48,043 nt of DNA from Deltaproteobacteria bacterium (GCA_025361065.1 JANYAY010000013.1:1-48043), one strand, 5' to 3'. Positions 1 through 8,462 are shown, counted from the stretch's first letter. Notes: generated by a model not told the origin, from the sequence alone. Numbers and translations: made by a program.

Positions 1-141
1 TGACGGAGGTGGACTAAGGAGTGCCAATGTGTAAATTATTAATATTACAGCCACTTAAAAAACATCCACCCCCTTGCCCCCGCCAGCGGGGGACATTACG
101 AATAGACTGCAATCAGCATCTGTCAATTGCGACACAGTCTC
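1..141 (-). repeat. 205-bp MITE-like element, copy 1 (cut by window edge)
   Basis: In reverse orientation this matches the elements at 10985-11189 and 16174-16378. It has the terminal sequence ATTGCGACACAGTCTC at 126-141 (reverse of GAGACTGTGTCGCAAT), the GC hairpin around CCCCCGCCAGCGGGGG, and the GACGGAGGTGGACTAAG segment at the window edge. The other terminus lies outside the window. No coding capacity is seen. Confidence 0.8.
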
Positions 142-519
142 GAAAGTCGGGAACCAGATACAATGAAAATACTGGATTCCCCCGTATCGCTTATGGGGCA
201 GGCTCTTCGTCGCGCTGCGCTGGAATATAATCCGGCGTATTCTGGATGGAATGACAAGAACGGGGATTACGACACAGTCTCGCTTGCCGGGTGGCAATCT
301 TCATGTGTTCAGCGATATTATCATTGATTTGGAAATGGAACTAGGGCAGCAGGTTTTGAGTACGAAGCGCAGTGATGCCGCCCGTGGGCTCTTTCCGGAT
401 AGTTCTGGTGTTGGCCAAGGGGTTTGAAAACGGCGACCACTTCATTGTTTTCCCGTTCGTAAAACGACGATTGAAGTCCCGGCCGATTACCAAGTCTGCA
501 AACCATGCCGTAAGGGCTG
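142..519. other. intergenic stretch with a repeat module
   Basis: Positions 142-281 are a second repeat module in reverse orientation. It ends in ATTACGACACAGTCTC (266-281) and resembles 11260-11380, including the segments read as GGAATCCAGTATTTTC and GCGCAGCGCGACGAAGAG. Positions 282-519 contain no gene I can recognise. Near 512-543 is an AATAGAATCGTCCCCTTTAT sequence of the kind repeated upstream of the next gene. Confidence 0.6.
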
Positions 520-1656
520 TTAAATAGAATCGTCCCCTTTATTTCCTCGGGCTTGAGCCGCCTGATGGTCCATCATGAATTGCATGACAAAATCCCTTCC
601 CGTTTGCGGCGGGTCATGCACAATGTCCCGCTGCTCCAGCTTGAGGGATTGACTCTTGCATTTGTAGACACACACGCCACAGCCTATGCACAACTCCGGC
701 TCAAGAACCGCTGCTACTCCTTTTTTGTTTTTTGCAGCGGGATGGTTATCCAGGCGTAGTGCCTTCATCGGACAGCGCTTGACGCACAGACCGCAGCCCA
801 GGCAAACTTCGGGATGGGTGCGGACCCGATAGTTCGAAGGGGTGAGGCTACCCGCGTGATGCAGCTTGAAACGCCCGGTAAACCACATGCAACAGCATGG
901 GTCGCAGTTGCAGATTGTATCGATACCCTCCTGCTGATTGGATATGCCGTGCACTAAACCCGCCTCGGCACTCTTTTTAAGGATCTCCGCCGTTTCCTGC
1001 TTCGTAATCTCGCGTCCAAGGCCGTTATCCACAATGTAATGACCGAGCTTATCGAAGTGCAGACAGACCTCCGCAGGATAGGGACAGTCGGGTTCTTGGG
1101 GATCGATATTTTTGATATGTTTGCAGGGGCAGGTGGTCACGACAAAATAATCGAAGGAATCAAGAAGCCGGACCACATCTTCATAAGGTCGCACCTCGCT
1201 TCTGTCCTCGATGGTTTCATCTATCGGCAGCACGCGCAAACCCTTTTCTCTGACGGGCTCCCACGGATCGAGAAAGCCGTGCTCCCAGTAATGGTTTGCC
1301 GGCGGGGCAACAGCCCGGCTGTATTCATCGGTTCGTCCCGGCCAGCCGAATGTCCGCATGCCGAAAAAGAGATCATTCAAGCCGTAACGCAGGCTTCCAT
1401 TTTTCTCATCCCGGTAGACCAGTCCCTTCCGGGCCATTTGATCCAGTCTCTCTTGAAGCTGCTCCGGAGGCATTTCCTTTTGCACCGCGAGTTCTTGCAG
1501 CGGCTTCGGTGCAAAAGGCATCCCCGTGAGCAGTGCCGCCTCCTCTTTCGTAAAGCGCGCACGGATCAGCGGCAGGGCCTCTTCCGGCTGAGGCACACCG
1601 TACCAGGATTGTTTCAGCCATGCGATAAATCGTTCGTAAATGTCTTCCGTTTCCAT
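520..1656 (-). CDS. 4Fe-4S dicluster protein with N-terminal winged-helix-like region
   Basis: A 378-residue cytoplasmic iron-sulfur protein. The C-terminus has two ferredoxin CxxCxxCxxxCP-type motifs (C285/288/291/295 and C323/326/329/333), which should bind two [4Fe-4S] clusters. Two further cysteine groups precede them: TTCPCKH (C176, C178) with C191 and C198, and a dense CNCDPCCC group at C249-C256. About the first 90 residues look like a winged helix (MPPEQLQERLDQMARKGLVY). The ATG at 1656 follows a good AGAGAGG ribosome site. It probably carries electrons or senses redox; no catalytic domain is visible and no partner gene adjoins it. Its leader is tandemly duplicated upstream. Confidence 0.75.
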   Translation of the reverse strand: METEDIYERFIAWLKQSWYGVPQPEEALPLIRARFTKEEAALLTGMPFAPKPLQELAVQKEMPPEQLQERLDQMARKGLVYRDEKNGSLRYGLNDLFFGMRTFGWPGRTDEYSRAVAPPANHYWEHGFLDPWEPVREKGLRVLPIDETIEDRSEVRPYEDVVRLLDSFDYFVVTTCPCKHIKNIDPQEPDCPYPAEVCLHFDKLGHYIVDNGLGREITKQETAEILKKSAEAGLVHGISNQQEGIDTICNCDPCCCMWFTGRFKLHHAGSLTPSNYRVRTHPEVCLGCGLCVKRCPMKALRLDNHPAAKNKKGVAAVLEPELCIGCGVCVYKCKSQSLKLEQRDIVHDPPQTGRDFVMQFMMDHQAAQARGNKGDDSI

Positions 1657-2246
1657 ATGGCATCCTCTCTCTGCATTCAGACTATTTGATTAAACGCCCA
1701 TAATTGTCAGGACACAAAACAACTTCACCGGATACTTTACGTTAATGCCCATAGTCACCATTTGCTGCATTATCCTCCAGCGATACTAAAAGATGGATTG
1801 AATTAAATGGAACCAGCCTGTTTATTCCCACGTTCTCTGCCTGAGAGCATCAGAGAAACTTAGAATTTTACGGGTGTCCCCCTAATCCTCATATGGCATC
1901 CTCTCTCTGCATTCAGACTATTTGATTAAATGCCCATAATTGTCAGGACACAAAAAAACTTCTCCGGATACCTTACGGTAATGCCCATAGTCCCCATTTG
2001 ATGCATTATCTTCCAGCAATACTACAAGATGGCTTGAATTAAATGGAACCATCCCCTTTATTTCCACGTGCTCTGCCTGCGAGCATCAGAGAAACTTAGA
2101 ATTTTAGGGGCGTCCCCCTAACCGCCTTATCCTCCAGCGATGCTACAAGATGGATTGAATTAAATGGAACCATCCTGTTTATTTCCACGTACTCTGCCTG
2201 CGTGCATCAGAGAAACTTAGAATTTTAGGGGCGTCCCCCTCGTCCC
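1655..2246. repeat. tandem duplication of the leader, 2.5 copies of a 236-bp unit
   Basis: Positions 1655-1890 and 1891-2126 are near-identical direct repeats with a 236-bp period. A partial third copy (about 121 bp) runs 2126-2246. Each full unit begins with the start codon and ribosome site of the iron-sulfur gene (ATATGGCATCCTCTCTCTGC) and includes AATTAAATGGAACCAKCC. The second unit therefore holds a duplicate start and ribosome site with no gene behind it. The block fills the whole gap between the iron-sulfur gene and the defence operon. Confidence 0.9.
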
Positions 2247-2249
2247 TAG

Positions 2250-4217
2250 TCATATTCCACAAACGTTATCTAAACCAAACCAATCTTTTGCTTTATTGAT
2301 TACTGCATCCGATGGATTATTAAAATATACTGCTAAGTTTTCTTTTGCACGTGTGCAACACACATAAAATATCTTTTGGGTCCTTAATAAGATTTTGGGG
2401 TGTGACTCAATCTTGCTTCTATTTTTACTTTTATTCAATTCTAATTCATTCAAAGATCCTTCCGGATTAAATAAATATTCAAAATTGTAATCAGACCACC
2501 TACCATTATCCAAAACGACTAAGACATTATTAAATTCAGTCCCTTTTGTTTTATGTTGGGTTGAAAACGGTGTATATCCCTCAAGATAATTGTAGAGATT
2601 TTGAAATTCAGAATATTTAATGCTCTTGACACGATTATAAACATATTCCTTTTCAGATATAAATCTTGATAGTTTATCGTCTTTTCTACAAATTCCGCAT
2701 TCATCAGCCTTGTTGATGATCTCCTCTATAGTTTTACCGCCAACATTATCTGATAACTCTTGAATGGTTTCTTTCAGTTTTATTTTATCAGCCATAGAAG
2801 ATATTTTATATTCCGTTGCTCTTATAAATTCATTATATTGCTCTGTTTTATATAGTGAGATGTTATTTTGAATTTTAAAAAGATGCTTTATTAAGTCATC
2901 TCTTTTTGAGCCTTTTTTATTTTCATCATCTACGTCTTGTTTCTTGTCATCAATCAAGGAATCTTTATCTAGGTATATCTTAGAAATAATATTGTAGTTG
3001 TAGGCTTTTGCAGAATCGTACAATTCTCTATTAGAATCTATAAACTGTTGCATTCCTTCAGTGGGTCTAATTTTCTTTAATTCTGATGCCGTTTTACCAT
3101 CTTCTAAAATCGCTATGACTTCACCAAAGGTTTTATCAGAAAAATCAATTTTGATTTTATAGTCGTTAATATATTTTTTCACTCTATCTTTATAAGATAT
3201 AATTTTATCGCCATCATAGATTCCCATTAAACTTGAAAATCCAGCTTTTGGCGCTATTAAATTATGAGTTAAATTTAATATTTTAGTTTCTTTGGCATTT
3301 CCAAAATTCCAGGCTATCTTCTTTTTTGCTAAATCCAAATCATCACTATTAGAATAATAAAAGTTTATGTTGCCTTCCTTGATATTACCACCGATCATAT
3401 TTGGAGCAGTTGAATCAGATGAGGGAACTTGGATAATACCATCTGTTCTAAGTTTATTCGCAAGCTCAATAACTAGTCTAGGATTTCTTCGGTTTTGTGC
3501 TTTTTTTACTTCTTTTACTTTTCCACTTTCGCTTCCTTTATATATATTCAATTCGCCCACGCCATCTGGATAAATAGATTGCATTGCATCACCAAAAAAA
3601 CCAATTACGCTTTTCTTTTGCGTCTGGCTTAAATGTTCGAGAAAGATTTCGACAACTTCTCTTTGAGTGTCTTGATACTCATCTATAAAAATAAGCTTAA
3701 ATTTATCTTTCAAGATATCACATAATTTAGGGAATGTTTTAAACATGTGGTTAGCCAGTATCAAAACCTCATCGTGAGAAATAATACCATCCTTCAACTT
3801 TAAATATTCTTTGTATTGGATTCCTTCCTCTAATGCGTCAAAATATGCTTCGGGTATAGTTGTGTCTTCCGGATTTTTAATATTAGGTTCCAGATCATCG
3901 TTCAGTATGTCAATTAAAGAGCATTTCAATTCTTTCTGGAAATGTTTAATATTATCCCATAAAAAGTCATGGATAGTAGATACAGTTAGATTCTTATGGT
4001 TTACTCTCTCATCAATTTCTTTGACTGCTGCGTTTGTATAAGTCACGCAAGCTATTCTAGAACTCGGTTTTTCCAAGATTACTTGTTTTATAACTTGTAC
4101 CATAGAATAGGTTTTTCCGCTGCCAGCGCCACCGCTCAATAAAAAATTCTCGTCATTGTCAACATGACTTAGTATTTTTTGAACTTCAGGTTCTAATTTT
4201 GATCTATTTTCAACCAT
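2250..4217 (-). CDS. gajB-like: UvrD/PcrA-like superfamily 1 helicase (GajB-like)
   Basis: A 655-residue SF1 helicase. Visible motifs in order: Walker A GGAGSGKT (residues 29-36), Ia ACVTYTNAAVKEI, Walker B with IDEYQDT (178-184), III FFGDAMQSIY, a motif V-like HKTKGTEFNNVLVV, and VI FYVCCTRAKENLAVY. It overlaps the 3' end of the upstream OLD-family gene by 25 bp on the same strand, so translation is probably coupled. An OLD ATPase/nuclease paired with a UvrD-like helicase is the composition of Gabija anti-phage systems, where GajB is the helicase partner. It is longer than the roughly 500-residue GajB I know of, and much more AT-rich than neighbouring housekeeping genes, suggesting transfer. 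A non-Gabija class 2 OLD system remains possible. Confidence 0.85.
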   Translation of the reverse strand: MVENRSKLEPEVQKILSHVDNDENFLLSGGAGSGKTYSMVQVIKQVILEKPSSRIACVTYTNAAVKEIDERVNHKNLTVSTIHDFLWDNIKHFQKELKCSLIDILNDDLEPNIKNPEDTTIPEAYFDALEEGIQYKEYLKLKDGIISHDEVLILANHMFKTFPKLCDILKDKFKLIFIDEYQDTQREVVEIFLEHLSQTQKKSVIGFFGDAMQSIYPDGVGELNIYKGSESGKVKEVKKAQNRRNPRLVIELANKLRTDGIIQVPSSDSTAPNMIGGNIKEGNINFYYSNSDDLDLAKKKIAWNFGNAKETKILNLTHNLIAPKAGFSSLMGIYDGDKIISYKDRVKKYINDYKIKIDFSDKTFGEVIAILEDGKTASELKKIRPTEGMQQFIDSNRELYDSAKAYNYNIISKIYLDKDSLIDDKKQDVDDENKKGSKRDDLIKHLFKIQNNISLYKTEQYNEFIRATEYKISSMADKIKLKETIQELSDNVGGKTIEEIINKADECGICRKDDKLSRFISEKEYVYNRVKSIKYSEFQNLYNYLEGYTPFSTQHKTKGTEFNNVLVVLDNGRWSDYNFEYLFNPEGSLNELELNKSKNRSKIESHPKILLRTQKIFYVCCTRAKENLAVYFNNPSDAVINKAKDWFGLDNVCGI

Positions 4218-6304
4218 AACAATCCCTTTTTAATGTAATCCGGTATCAACCAGTTACAAAATTGTTTCCCACTAGAATAGTCTGTTTTGCTATTTAGTAG
4301 AATCTCTATGGCAAATGGTGGTTTTTTATCTATACAATTCTTTGCTAGATCGTATGCATCCATTTTCTCATTTTCAAAATCTTCAATATTTTTTAAACTA
4401 TTAAATCTCTCTTTATTATCGATAATAAATTTACGATTTAAATGAAAAAATGAATCTTCAAAACTTCTTGCATGGTATGCAACGCCATCCGAATTTTTCT
4501 CGTTTGTTTGATATATACAGACCAAACATCCATCTTTTTCTTTAATCCATTTCATTATTTTAGAACCATTTTCATCTACCTCTACCTTCTTTAACAACAT
4601 TTCTTCTATTTGTTTATTTTTAAAATCATCAAGTTTATTTGAACCATAAAAAAATGTTAATGAAGAGTTTGTCGTAATAGTTGCATCACTATCTGCCACT
4701 TTACGTTTTTGCTCTTCATCTTTCTTCTTTTCTTTTGCAGCTGAATCTATGTCAGTAATAATTAGAGATTTTACACCGATAAAATCAATAAACTTTTCAA
4801 AAATATGAGAATAATTACCTACCTCTATGATGGATATATTTTGAGAAAGCAGTGGGTTCTCTGGATACTCCTGATCAATCTTTTTCATCATCGCCGGCAA
4901 TAAAATTCTTTCGGTATCACCCTCAATAAAAATTGCTTTATCAGCAAAAAACAATTCCGCTCTGTGCAGAGTTAAATATTGCTTTAGAAACTTATAATTC
5001 TGTTCTTCACCATTTATTTTGTATTCATTCTCTAAATCTTTCAAGTCCTTCGCAATAACGCTATTGTTTTCTATTTTAAAATATTTAATGTCGTCAAAAT
5101 CACTTTCAGCAACAATATGCGAGGAGTGTGTGCTAATAATGTATTGCAGATCTCTTTTTTCACCATCGTCTCTGTTTACTCCATTTTTTAAAAGATTTTT
5201 TATATTATTGATAAATACGTACTGCATTTGGGGATGGGTATGCGCTTCTGGTTCTTCAATAAAAAGTAAGTTTATATCAGCGGGTTTTTTCGCTTTCGCT
5301 CTTTCGAATTCATTTAATTTTATCTCAATCTCAAAAATTATACATATGAGGTTCATGTAGCCTAATCCATTGTAGCTTTCTGGTAGATCATGGTTATTAT
5401 GAGCATACACAACGGTCGTATTACCTTCTAATAAGTTTCTATGCTGTAAAGTTGAAGTTATCTTGATAACTGTATCGTCTTGTTTAATTCCTCCAAATTT
5501 TTTTACTTTCTCTATTACTTTCTTGAATATACTTTCGTAAATACCACCTAATGTGACATCTGTATCACACAAAGCATCTTTGAATTTGTCTATTTCAGCC
5601 AGTTGATTAACATCAGCTTCGATTTTCTTATAAATGCGGGAAGAAAGTGACGATAGCGATTTGTCTGGTTCTTTATTAGAAACATCTCTATCGGCTTTAA
5701 TGAATTTATAATTAATGACTTCTTCAAGAGAAATTTTTTCTTTTTCTAAATCAATATAATTCTGATCATTTTCTCTCTGATCTTTAAACTCAATAGTTTT
5801 TTTGTATCTGTGAAAATAATCCGAATGTTTTTCTTTAAGAAAATTATTTAGTCCTTGAGGTACTTTTGTTCCTTCTTTGGTTTTTTTAAATAGTTCATAA
5901 TCTTCTTTTAATTTCTTTATCTTATCAAGAATCAAAACATATTCGAAAAGCAGAACTATTGTCTTGTTTTCTGGATCCAAATCCATCATCAACTTACTAA
6001 TATTAGCAAGATTATCGCTGTTATTGTACTCAATAAATATTTTTAAGGTTATGCCAATTGGCTTATATGATTCTTCCGAGATATCTGATTCAATAACTTG
6101 TTTTAATTCAGTTTGAAAGTCGATACTAAAGTCATCAAAAAGAAAACTGCCAGCGTTAGAATTTATGAACTTGTCCATAACTGATAATAAAGAAGTTTTC
6201 CCGCAATTATTCTTCCCAATAATTAAAGACAAATCATCCTCTAGATCAATTGAAAAATCTTTTAGCAACCTGTAGTTTTGAACTTTAATTTTTTTTATTT
6301 TCAT
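4193..6304 (-). CDS. gajA-like: OLD-family ATP-dependent endonuclease (GajA-like)
   Basis: A 703-residue protein with an ABC-type ATPase followed by a TOPRIM nuclease. Walker A is GKNNCGKT (30-37). An insert-rich coiled region spans about 120-270. Walker B is LLFIEEPEAHTHPQ (346-359) and the H-loop is STHSSH (391-396). The TOPRIM part has IEGDTE (460-465) and ITDIDS (516-521), the acidic metal-binding residues of OLD/GajA nucleases. ATG at 6304 follows AAGAGGAAACG. The downstream helicase gene overlaps by 25 bp. In Gabija, GajA is a DNA endonuclease whose activity is restrained by nucleotides and released when phage replication depletes them; that role is inferred here from domain content and pairing. 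GajA of Bacillus is nearer 580 residues, so this version carries extra sequence. Confidence 0.87.
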   Translation of the reverse strand: MKIKKIKVQNYRLLKDFSIDLEDDLSLIIGKNNCGKTSLLSVMDKFINSNAGSFLFDDFSIDFQTELKQVIESDISEESYKPIGITLKIFIEYNNSDNLANISKLMMDLDPENKTIVLLFEYVLILDKIKKLKEDYELFKKTKEGTKVPQGLNNFLKEKHSDYFHRYKKTIEFKDQRENDQNYIDLEKEKISLEEVINYKFIKADRDVSNKEPDKSLSSLSSRIYKKIEADVNQLAEIDKFKDALCDTDVTLGGIYESIFKKVIEKVKKFGGIKQDDTVIKITSTLQHRNLLEGNTTVVYAHNNHDLPESYNGLGYMNLICIIFEIEIKLNEFERAKAKKPADINLLFIEEPEAHTHPQMQYVFINNIKNLLKNGVNRDDGEKRDLQYIISTHSSHIVAESDFDDIKYFKIENNSVIAKDLKDLENEYKINGEEQNYKFLKQYLTLHRAELFFADKAIFIEGDTERILLPAMMKKIDQEYPENPLLSQNISIIEVGNYSHIFEKFIDFIGVKSLIITDIDSAAKEKKKDEEQKRKVADSDATITTNSSLTFFYGSNKLDDFKNKQIEEMLLKKVEVDENGSKIMKWIKEKDGCLVCIYQTNEKNSDGVAYHARSFEDSFFHLNRKFIIDNKERFNSLKNIEDFENEKMDAYDLAKNCIDKKPPFAIEILLNSKTDYSSGKQFCNWLIPDYIKKGLLWLKIDQN

Positions 6305-6570
6305 CGTTTCCTCTTAAATAAAGAAAGCATTCTATTCTTAGAGCTCATTTTCCCATAGGTTTAATGCTATACAATAAATCGTGTTGGGTCTTAAAACATC
6401 AGCTTTCAGCCCACAGTTATCATTTCACAAGTATTTGATGATGTGTTTTTGAGATGTGTCATAATCCCCATACGTAGCGCTTAGGGGATAATTGAAGACT
6501 CTGGTTGCGCCCAACTCAGAGAACTTCTATACTTAATGTATTTGATGATTTGTTTTATTTGCCCGCAGCA

Positions 6571-6588
6571 CTAGTTGCATGCAACTAG
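6571..6588. promoter_or_regulatory. 18-bp perfect palindrome
   Basis: CTAGTTGCATGCAACTAG reads identically on both strands. It lies between the Gabija-like operon and the RelE-type operon, far from either start codon (267 and 520 bp). It could be an operator or a recombination site. No second copy was seen in the window. Confidence 0.4.
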
Positions 6589-6720
6589 ACTACATAGGCA
6601 ACGTAGCCAACTTACAAGTTTCAGTGCACTGCTATTCTGAAAATTGAGTCTCGCGAATAATACAACTTCTCAAAAACATTGCAAGAAAAAACAATTGGCG
6701 TATTCAGGGGACATAACATC

Positions 6721-6917
6721 TAATTCGAACAAACTTTTTCGTAAAGAGATTCCGGTGCGCCATCGGCTCCGTTGGGCCAGGCAATTGTGCCACCTTCAAT
6801 TTTAGTTTTTCGGAAAAAATTTTTATCTTTTAAAGGTTCAAAAACGGTCCCCTACCTAAATATCCGCTGAAGTCTACATCGCCACTTTTGCCGTCAACAA
6901 AAAATATTCGATAAATG
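6721..6917 (-). pseudogene. copied 3' tail of a DUF2442 gene
   Basis: About 197 bp that closely match 10328-10525, the 3' three-quarters of the intact DUF2442 gene downstream. Substitutions and a small length change near 6845-6860 break the frame. The start codon region is absent. The copy begins immediately after a GGGGACATAACATC motif, just as the intact gene ends immediately beside GGGGACACC. It is a duplicated gene tail, not an independent gene. Confidence 0.85.
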
Positions 6918-7107
6918 CGGGTACACAACACCAAATCCTATGTTAGTTCTGGATAATTAAATAGAATGTCTCTTTAAATTCCCGTGGCTGCCCAGATTAA
7001 CTTGATTTTATTCAAATAGTTATTTATAGTTCGACACGCAAGAGGAATGGATAGAGATATGATATTAGGACAATGTTCCGCATCATTGAAACAGCAGGTC
7101 ATCTAAT

Positions 7108-7377
7108 ATGGATATCAGATATTCTGAAAAAGCTGAAAGACAAATCAAAAAGATACATAAAGGGGACAGGAAGAGCGCTGCAATGATTATTGAGGCAATT
7201 GAAAACTTCGCAGCTTACTCAAGTGGGAAAAAAAATTTTGACATTAAAATCCTTAAAGGAAAATATGGCGATTTCAAAAGATTGCGCGTCGGAAACTACC
7301 GCGTCATATTCGAGGACAATGGTACGATAATGCTTATTTACGAGGTTAAACACAGGCAGGAGGCATATCATGATTAA
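7108..7377 (+). CDS. RelE/ParE-superfamily toxin
   Basis: An 89-residue basic protein with the RelE-fold pattern: an N-terminal helix pair (SEKAERQIKKIHKGDRKSA), then LKGKYGDFKRLRVGNYRVIF and the C-terminal EVKHRQEAYHD strand typical of RelE/YafQ mRNA interferases. It most likely cleaves mRNA at the ribosome when not bound by its antitoxin. The antitoxin gene follows with an 8-nt overlap, so toxin precedes antitoxin, an inverted order compared with relBE. The ribosome site ahead of the toxin (AGCAGGTC) is weaker than the AGGAGG ahead of the antitoxin, which would favour excess antitoxin. Confidence 0.85.
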   Translation: MDIRYSEKAERQIKKIHKGDRKSAAMIIEAIENFAAYSSGKKNFDIKILKGKYGDFKRLRVGNYRVIFEDNGTIMLIYEVKHRQEAYHD

Positions 7378-7555
7378 AACTCAATTGGTTAAGCAAGACA
7401 ACAAACCCGTGGCCGTCGTGATTGACTATAAAGAATATCTGCGATTAAAAGAAATCGAAGAAGATCGGAATGATTATTACGCGGCGCTGGATGTTAAGCT
7501 TAAAAATAAAAAATGGAAATCACACTCTGATTTAAAAAAGGAACTTAAGCTTTAA
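7370..7555 (+). CDS. small antitoxin partner of the RelE-type toxin
   Basis: A 61-residue charged protein. The segment KPVAVVIDYKEYLRLKEIE resembles the middle of Phd/YefM-type antitoxins, followed by a helical, lysine-rich tail that would bind the toxin. The usual N-terminal DNA-binding part of Phd is largely missing, so autoregulation may be weak or use another route. The start ATG at 7370 lies inside the toxin gene, preceded by AGGAGG. Assignment rests mainly on coupling to the toxin. Confidence 0.75.
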   Translation: MIKTQLVKQDNKPVAVVIDYKEYLRLKEIEEDRNDYYAALDVKLKNKKWKSHSDLKKELKL

Positions 7556-7578
7556 ATAACAGAATTCCTGGAAGAAGG

Positions 7579-7607
7579 AAAGGGGTCAAATCTGCCGTTG
7601 ACCTTTT
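7579..7607 (+). terminator. possible terminator of the RelE-type operon
   Basis: The inverted repeat GGTCAA / TTGACC with an 8-11 nt loop is followed by TTTT, 24 bp after the antitoxin stop. The stem is short, so termination would be modest. It may instead be part of a dispersed repeat. Confidence 0.4.
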
Positions 7608-7680
7608 GCGTATTCCCGGTATTCTGGGGACATAACACCTAATTCGAGCTACAGCTCGGTATTCAGGGGACACAACACCT

Positions 7681-7733
7681 ATTTCGAACAAACTTTTTCG
7701 TCAAGAGATTCCGGTGCGACATCGGCTCCGTTG
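7681..7733 (-). pseudogene. short copy of the DUF2442 gene tail
   Basis: Positions 7681-7733 match 10328-10380 with few changes (both contain ACAAACTTTTTCG and AGAGATTCCGGTGCG). The copy sits directly after a GGGGACACAACACCT motif and stops abruptly at 7733. It encodes only the last 17 or so codons. Confidence 0.8.
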
Positions 7734-7777
7734 GAATTCGATCATGCGGAATAATTTTTTAATTTCATTGTGGAAGA

Positions 7778-7810
7778 AACAGCTAAGCTTTATCATCGTC
7801 AATTGTGAGC
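7778..7810 (-). pseudogene. copy of the 3' tail of the MFS gene
   Basis: 33 bp identical to 8528-8560 except for two substitutions. It would encode the final residues TIDDDKA and the stop codon of the MFS transporter gene. It is adjacent to ATTCCGGGGACAATAACC at 7813-7830, whereas the original tail adjoins GGGGACATAACACC at 8504-8517. Confidence 0.8.
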
Positions 7811-7850
7811 GCATTCCGGGGACAATAACCTAAATAATACCAGGGGAATT

Positions 7851-8141
7851 TTATATTCGATCCTTCCAATAGTCGGGCTTTCTGTGAAGATTGGCAATTG
7901 CCACCACCAGGATTTCATGTTCTCGCATTTGATAAATAATTCCATACGGGAAGCGCCGAGTTTGACATCGTCTTGTCCGTTTTGAACATTGATGCCAAGC
8001 TTCCGGATATTTGCTAATACGGCTGAAGGCCTCCAAAATTTCGGTCAAGAACGCATCACCGAGACCTGGTATCTCATAATTGTAGTATTTGATTGCATCA
8101 TCCAATTCAACTTGAGCGATTTCCAGAAAATTTATCTTCAT
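7851..8141 (-). CDS. ParE/RelE-superfamily toxin
   Basis: A 96-residue protein with the ParE pattern: an N-terminal EIAQVELDDAIKYYNYEIPG helix, a middle FSRISKYPEAW segment, and the C-terminal RRFPYGIIYQ ... ILVVAIANLHRKPDYWKDR typical of plasmid-stabilisation (RelE/ParE) toxins that pair with PF09720-type antitoxins. It starts at ATG 8141, 6 bp after the antitoxin stop, so the pair is one transcript. Its target (gyrase or mRNA) cannot be told from sequence alone. Confidence 0.88.
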   Translation of the reverse strand: MKINFLEIAQVELDDAIKYYNYEIPGLGDAFLTEILEAFSRISKYPEAWHQCSKRTRRCQTRRFPYGIIYQMREHEILVVAIANLHRKPDYWKDRI

Positions 8142-8147
8142 TATTTC

Positions 8148-8360
8148 TCATTTATATTTTTGAACGACCTTTTCTAAGGGTATCGCTTTGATCTTTCCTT
8201 GATCATAAGCATCAATCCTGTCCTCAGCTTCCTTTGCCCACAATTCGTCGATTTCTTGATCAGACTTATCAAGGCTGGCCAGCAACCTATCTATTAGCTG
8301 TGCTTTCTCGAAAGGCCGGAGAGTTAATGCTTCTTTGAGTACATTCTCTGTGGTTATCAT
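8148..8360 (-). CDS. addiction-module antitoxin (PF09720-like)
   Basis: A 70-residue acidic protein. LRPFEKAQLIDRLLASLD and ELWAKEAEDRIDAYDQGKI are the hallmark of the 'putative addiction module component' antitoxins that precede ParE-like toxins. The final helix (IPLEKVVQKYK) is the usual toxin-contact end. Its gene lies first in the operon, 6 bp ahead of the toxin. Confidence 0.88.
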   Translation of the reverse strand: MITTENVLKEALTLRPFEKAQLIDRLLASLDKSDQEIDELWAKEAEDRIDAYDQGKIKAIPLEKVVQKYK

Positions 8361-8462
8361 ATTATCACCTCAAAATTATATGATTTGATTATGATGATAT
8401 CACATGTCTCTTCTTTTCAGAAGGGGATATTACATGGTTACAGGTGGACTTCTCGAAGTTGT

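Larger units (their letters stand above)
6305..7107. other. AT-rich intergenic region with palindromes and gene-tail copy
   Basis: There is no intact gene in about 800 bp. It holds two direct repeats of TATTTGATGATKTGTTTT about 107 bp apart (near 6433 and 6539), a hairpin CTCTGGTTG-CGCC-CAACTCAGAG near 6500-6522, the 18-bp perfect palindrome at 6571-6588, a GGGGACATAAC motif at 6707-6717, and a degenerate copy of the DUF2442 gene tail (6721-6917). Near 6953-6975 is ATTAAATAGAATGTCTCTTT, similar to the sequences around 515 and 2040. The promoter of the GajA-like operon must lie close to 6305-6400. Confidence 0.6.
7617..7850. repeat. cluster of GGGGACATAAC motifs and gene-tail fragments
   Basis: Three copies of the TATTCNGGGGACAYAACACC motif family occur here (GGGGAC at 7626, 7666 and 7818). 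A 53-bp DUF2442 tail copy (7681-7733) follows the second, and a 33-bp MFS tail copy (7778-7810) precedes the third. The whole gap is mosaic repeat debris with no intact gene. Confidence 0.7.

Noticed and set aside
321-506. 61-residue minus-strand frame
   Set aside because: No recognisable family, no ribosome site, located in repeat-rich spacer.
1039-1689. 216-residue frame opposite the iron-sulfur gene
   Set aside because: It is antisense to a gene with clear ferredoxin motifs; no family is recognisable and composition follows the other strand.
1655-2246. Possible CRISPR or plasmid iteron array
   Set aside because: Period of 236 bp, no spacers, no replication gene; it is a duplicated gene leader.
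4193-6304. PARIS (AriA/AriB) defence system
   Set aside because: ATPase and TOPRIM are in one protein and the partner is a UvrD-like helicase, not a DUF4435 nuclease.
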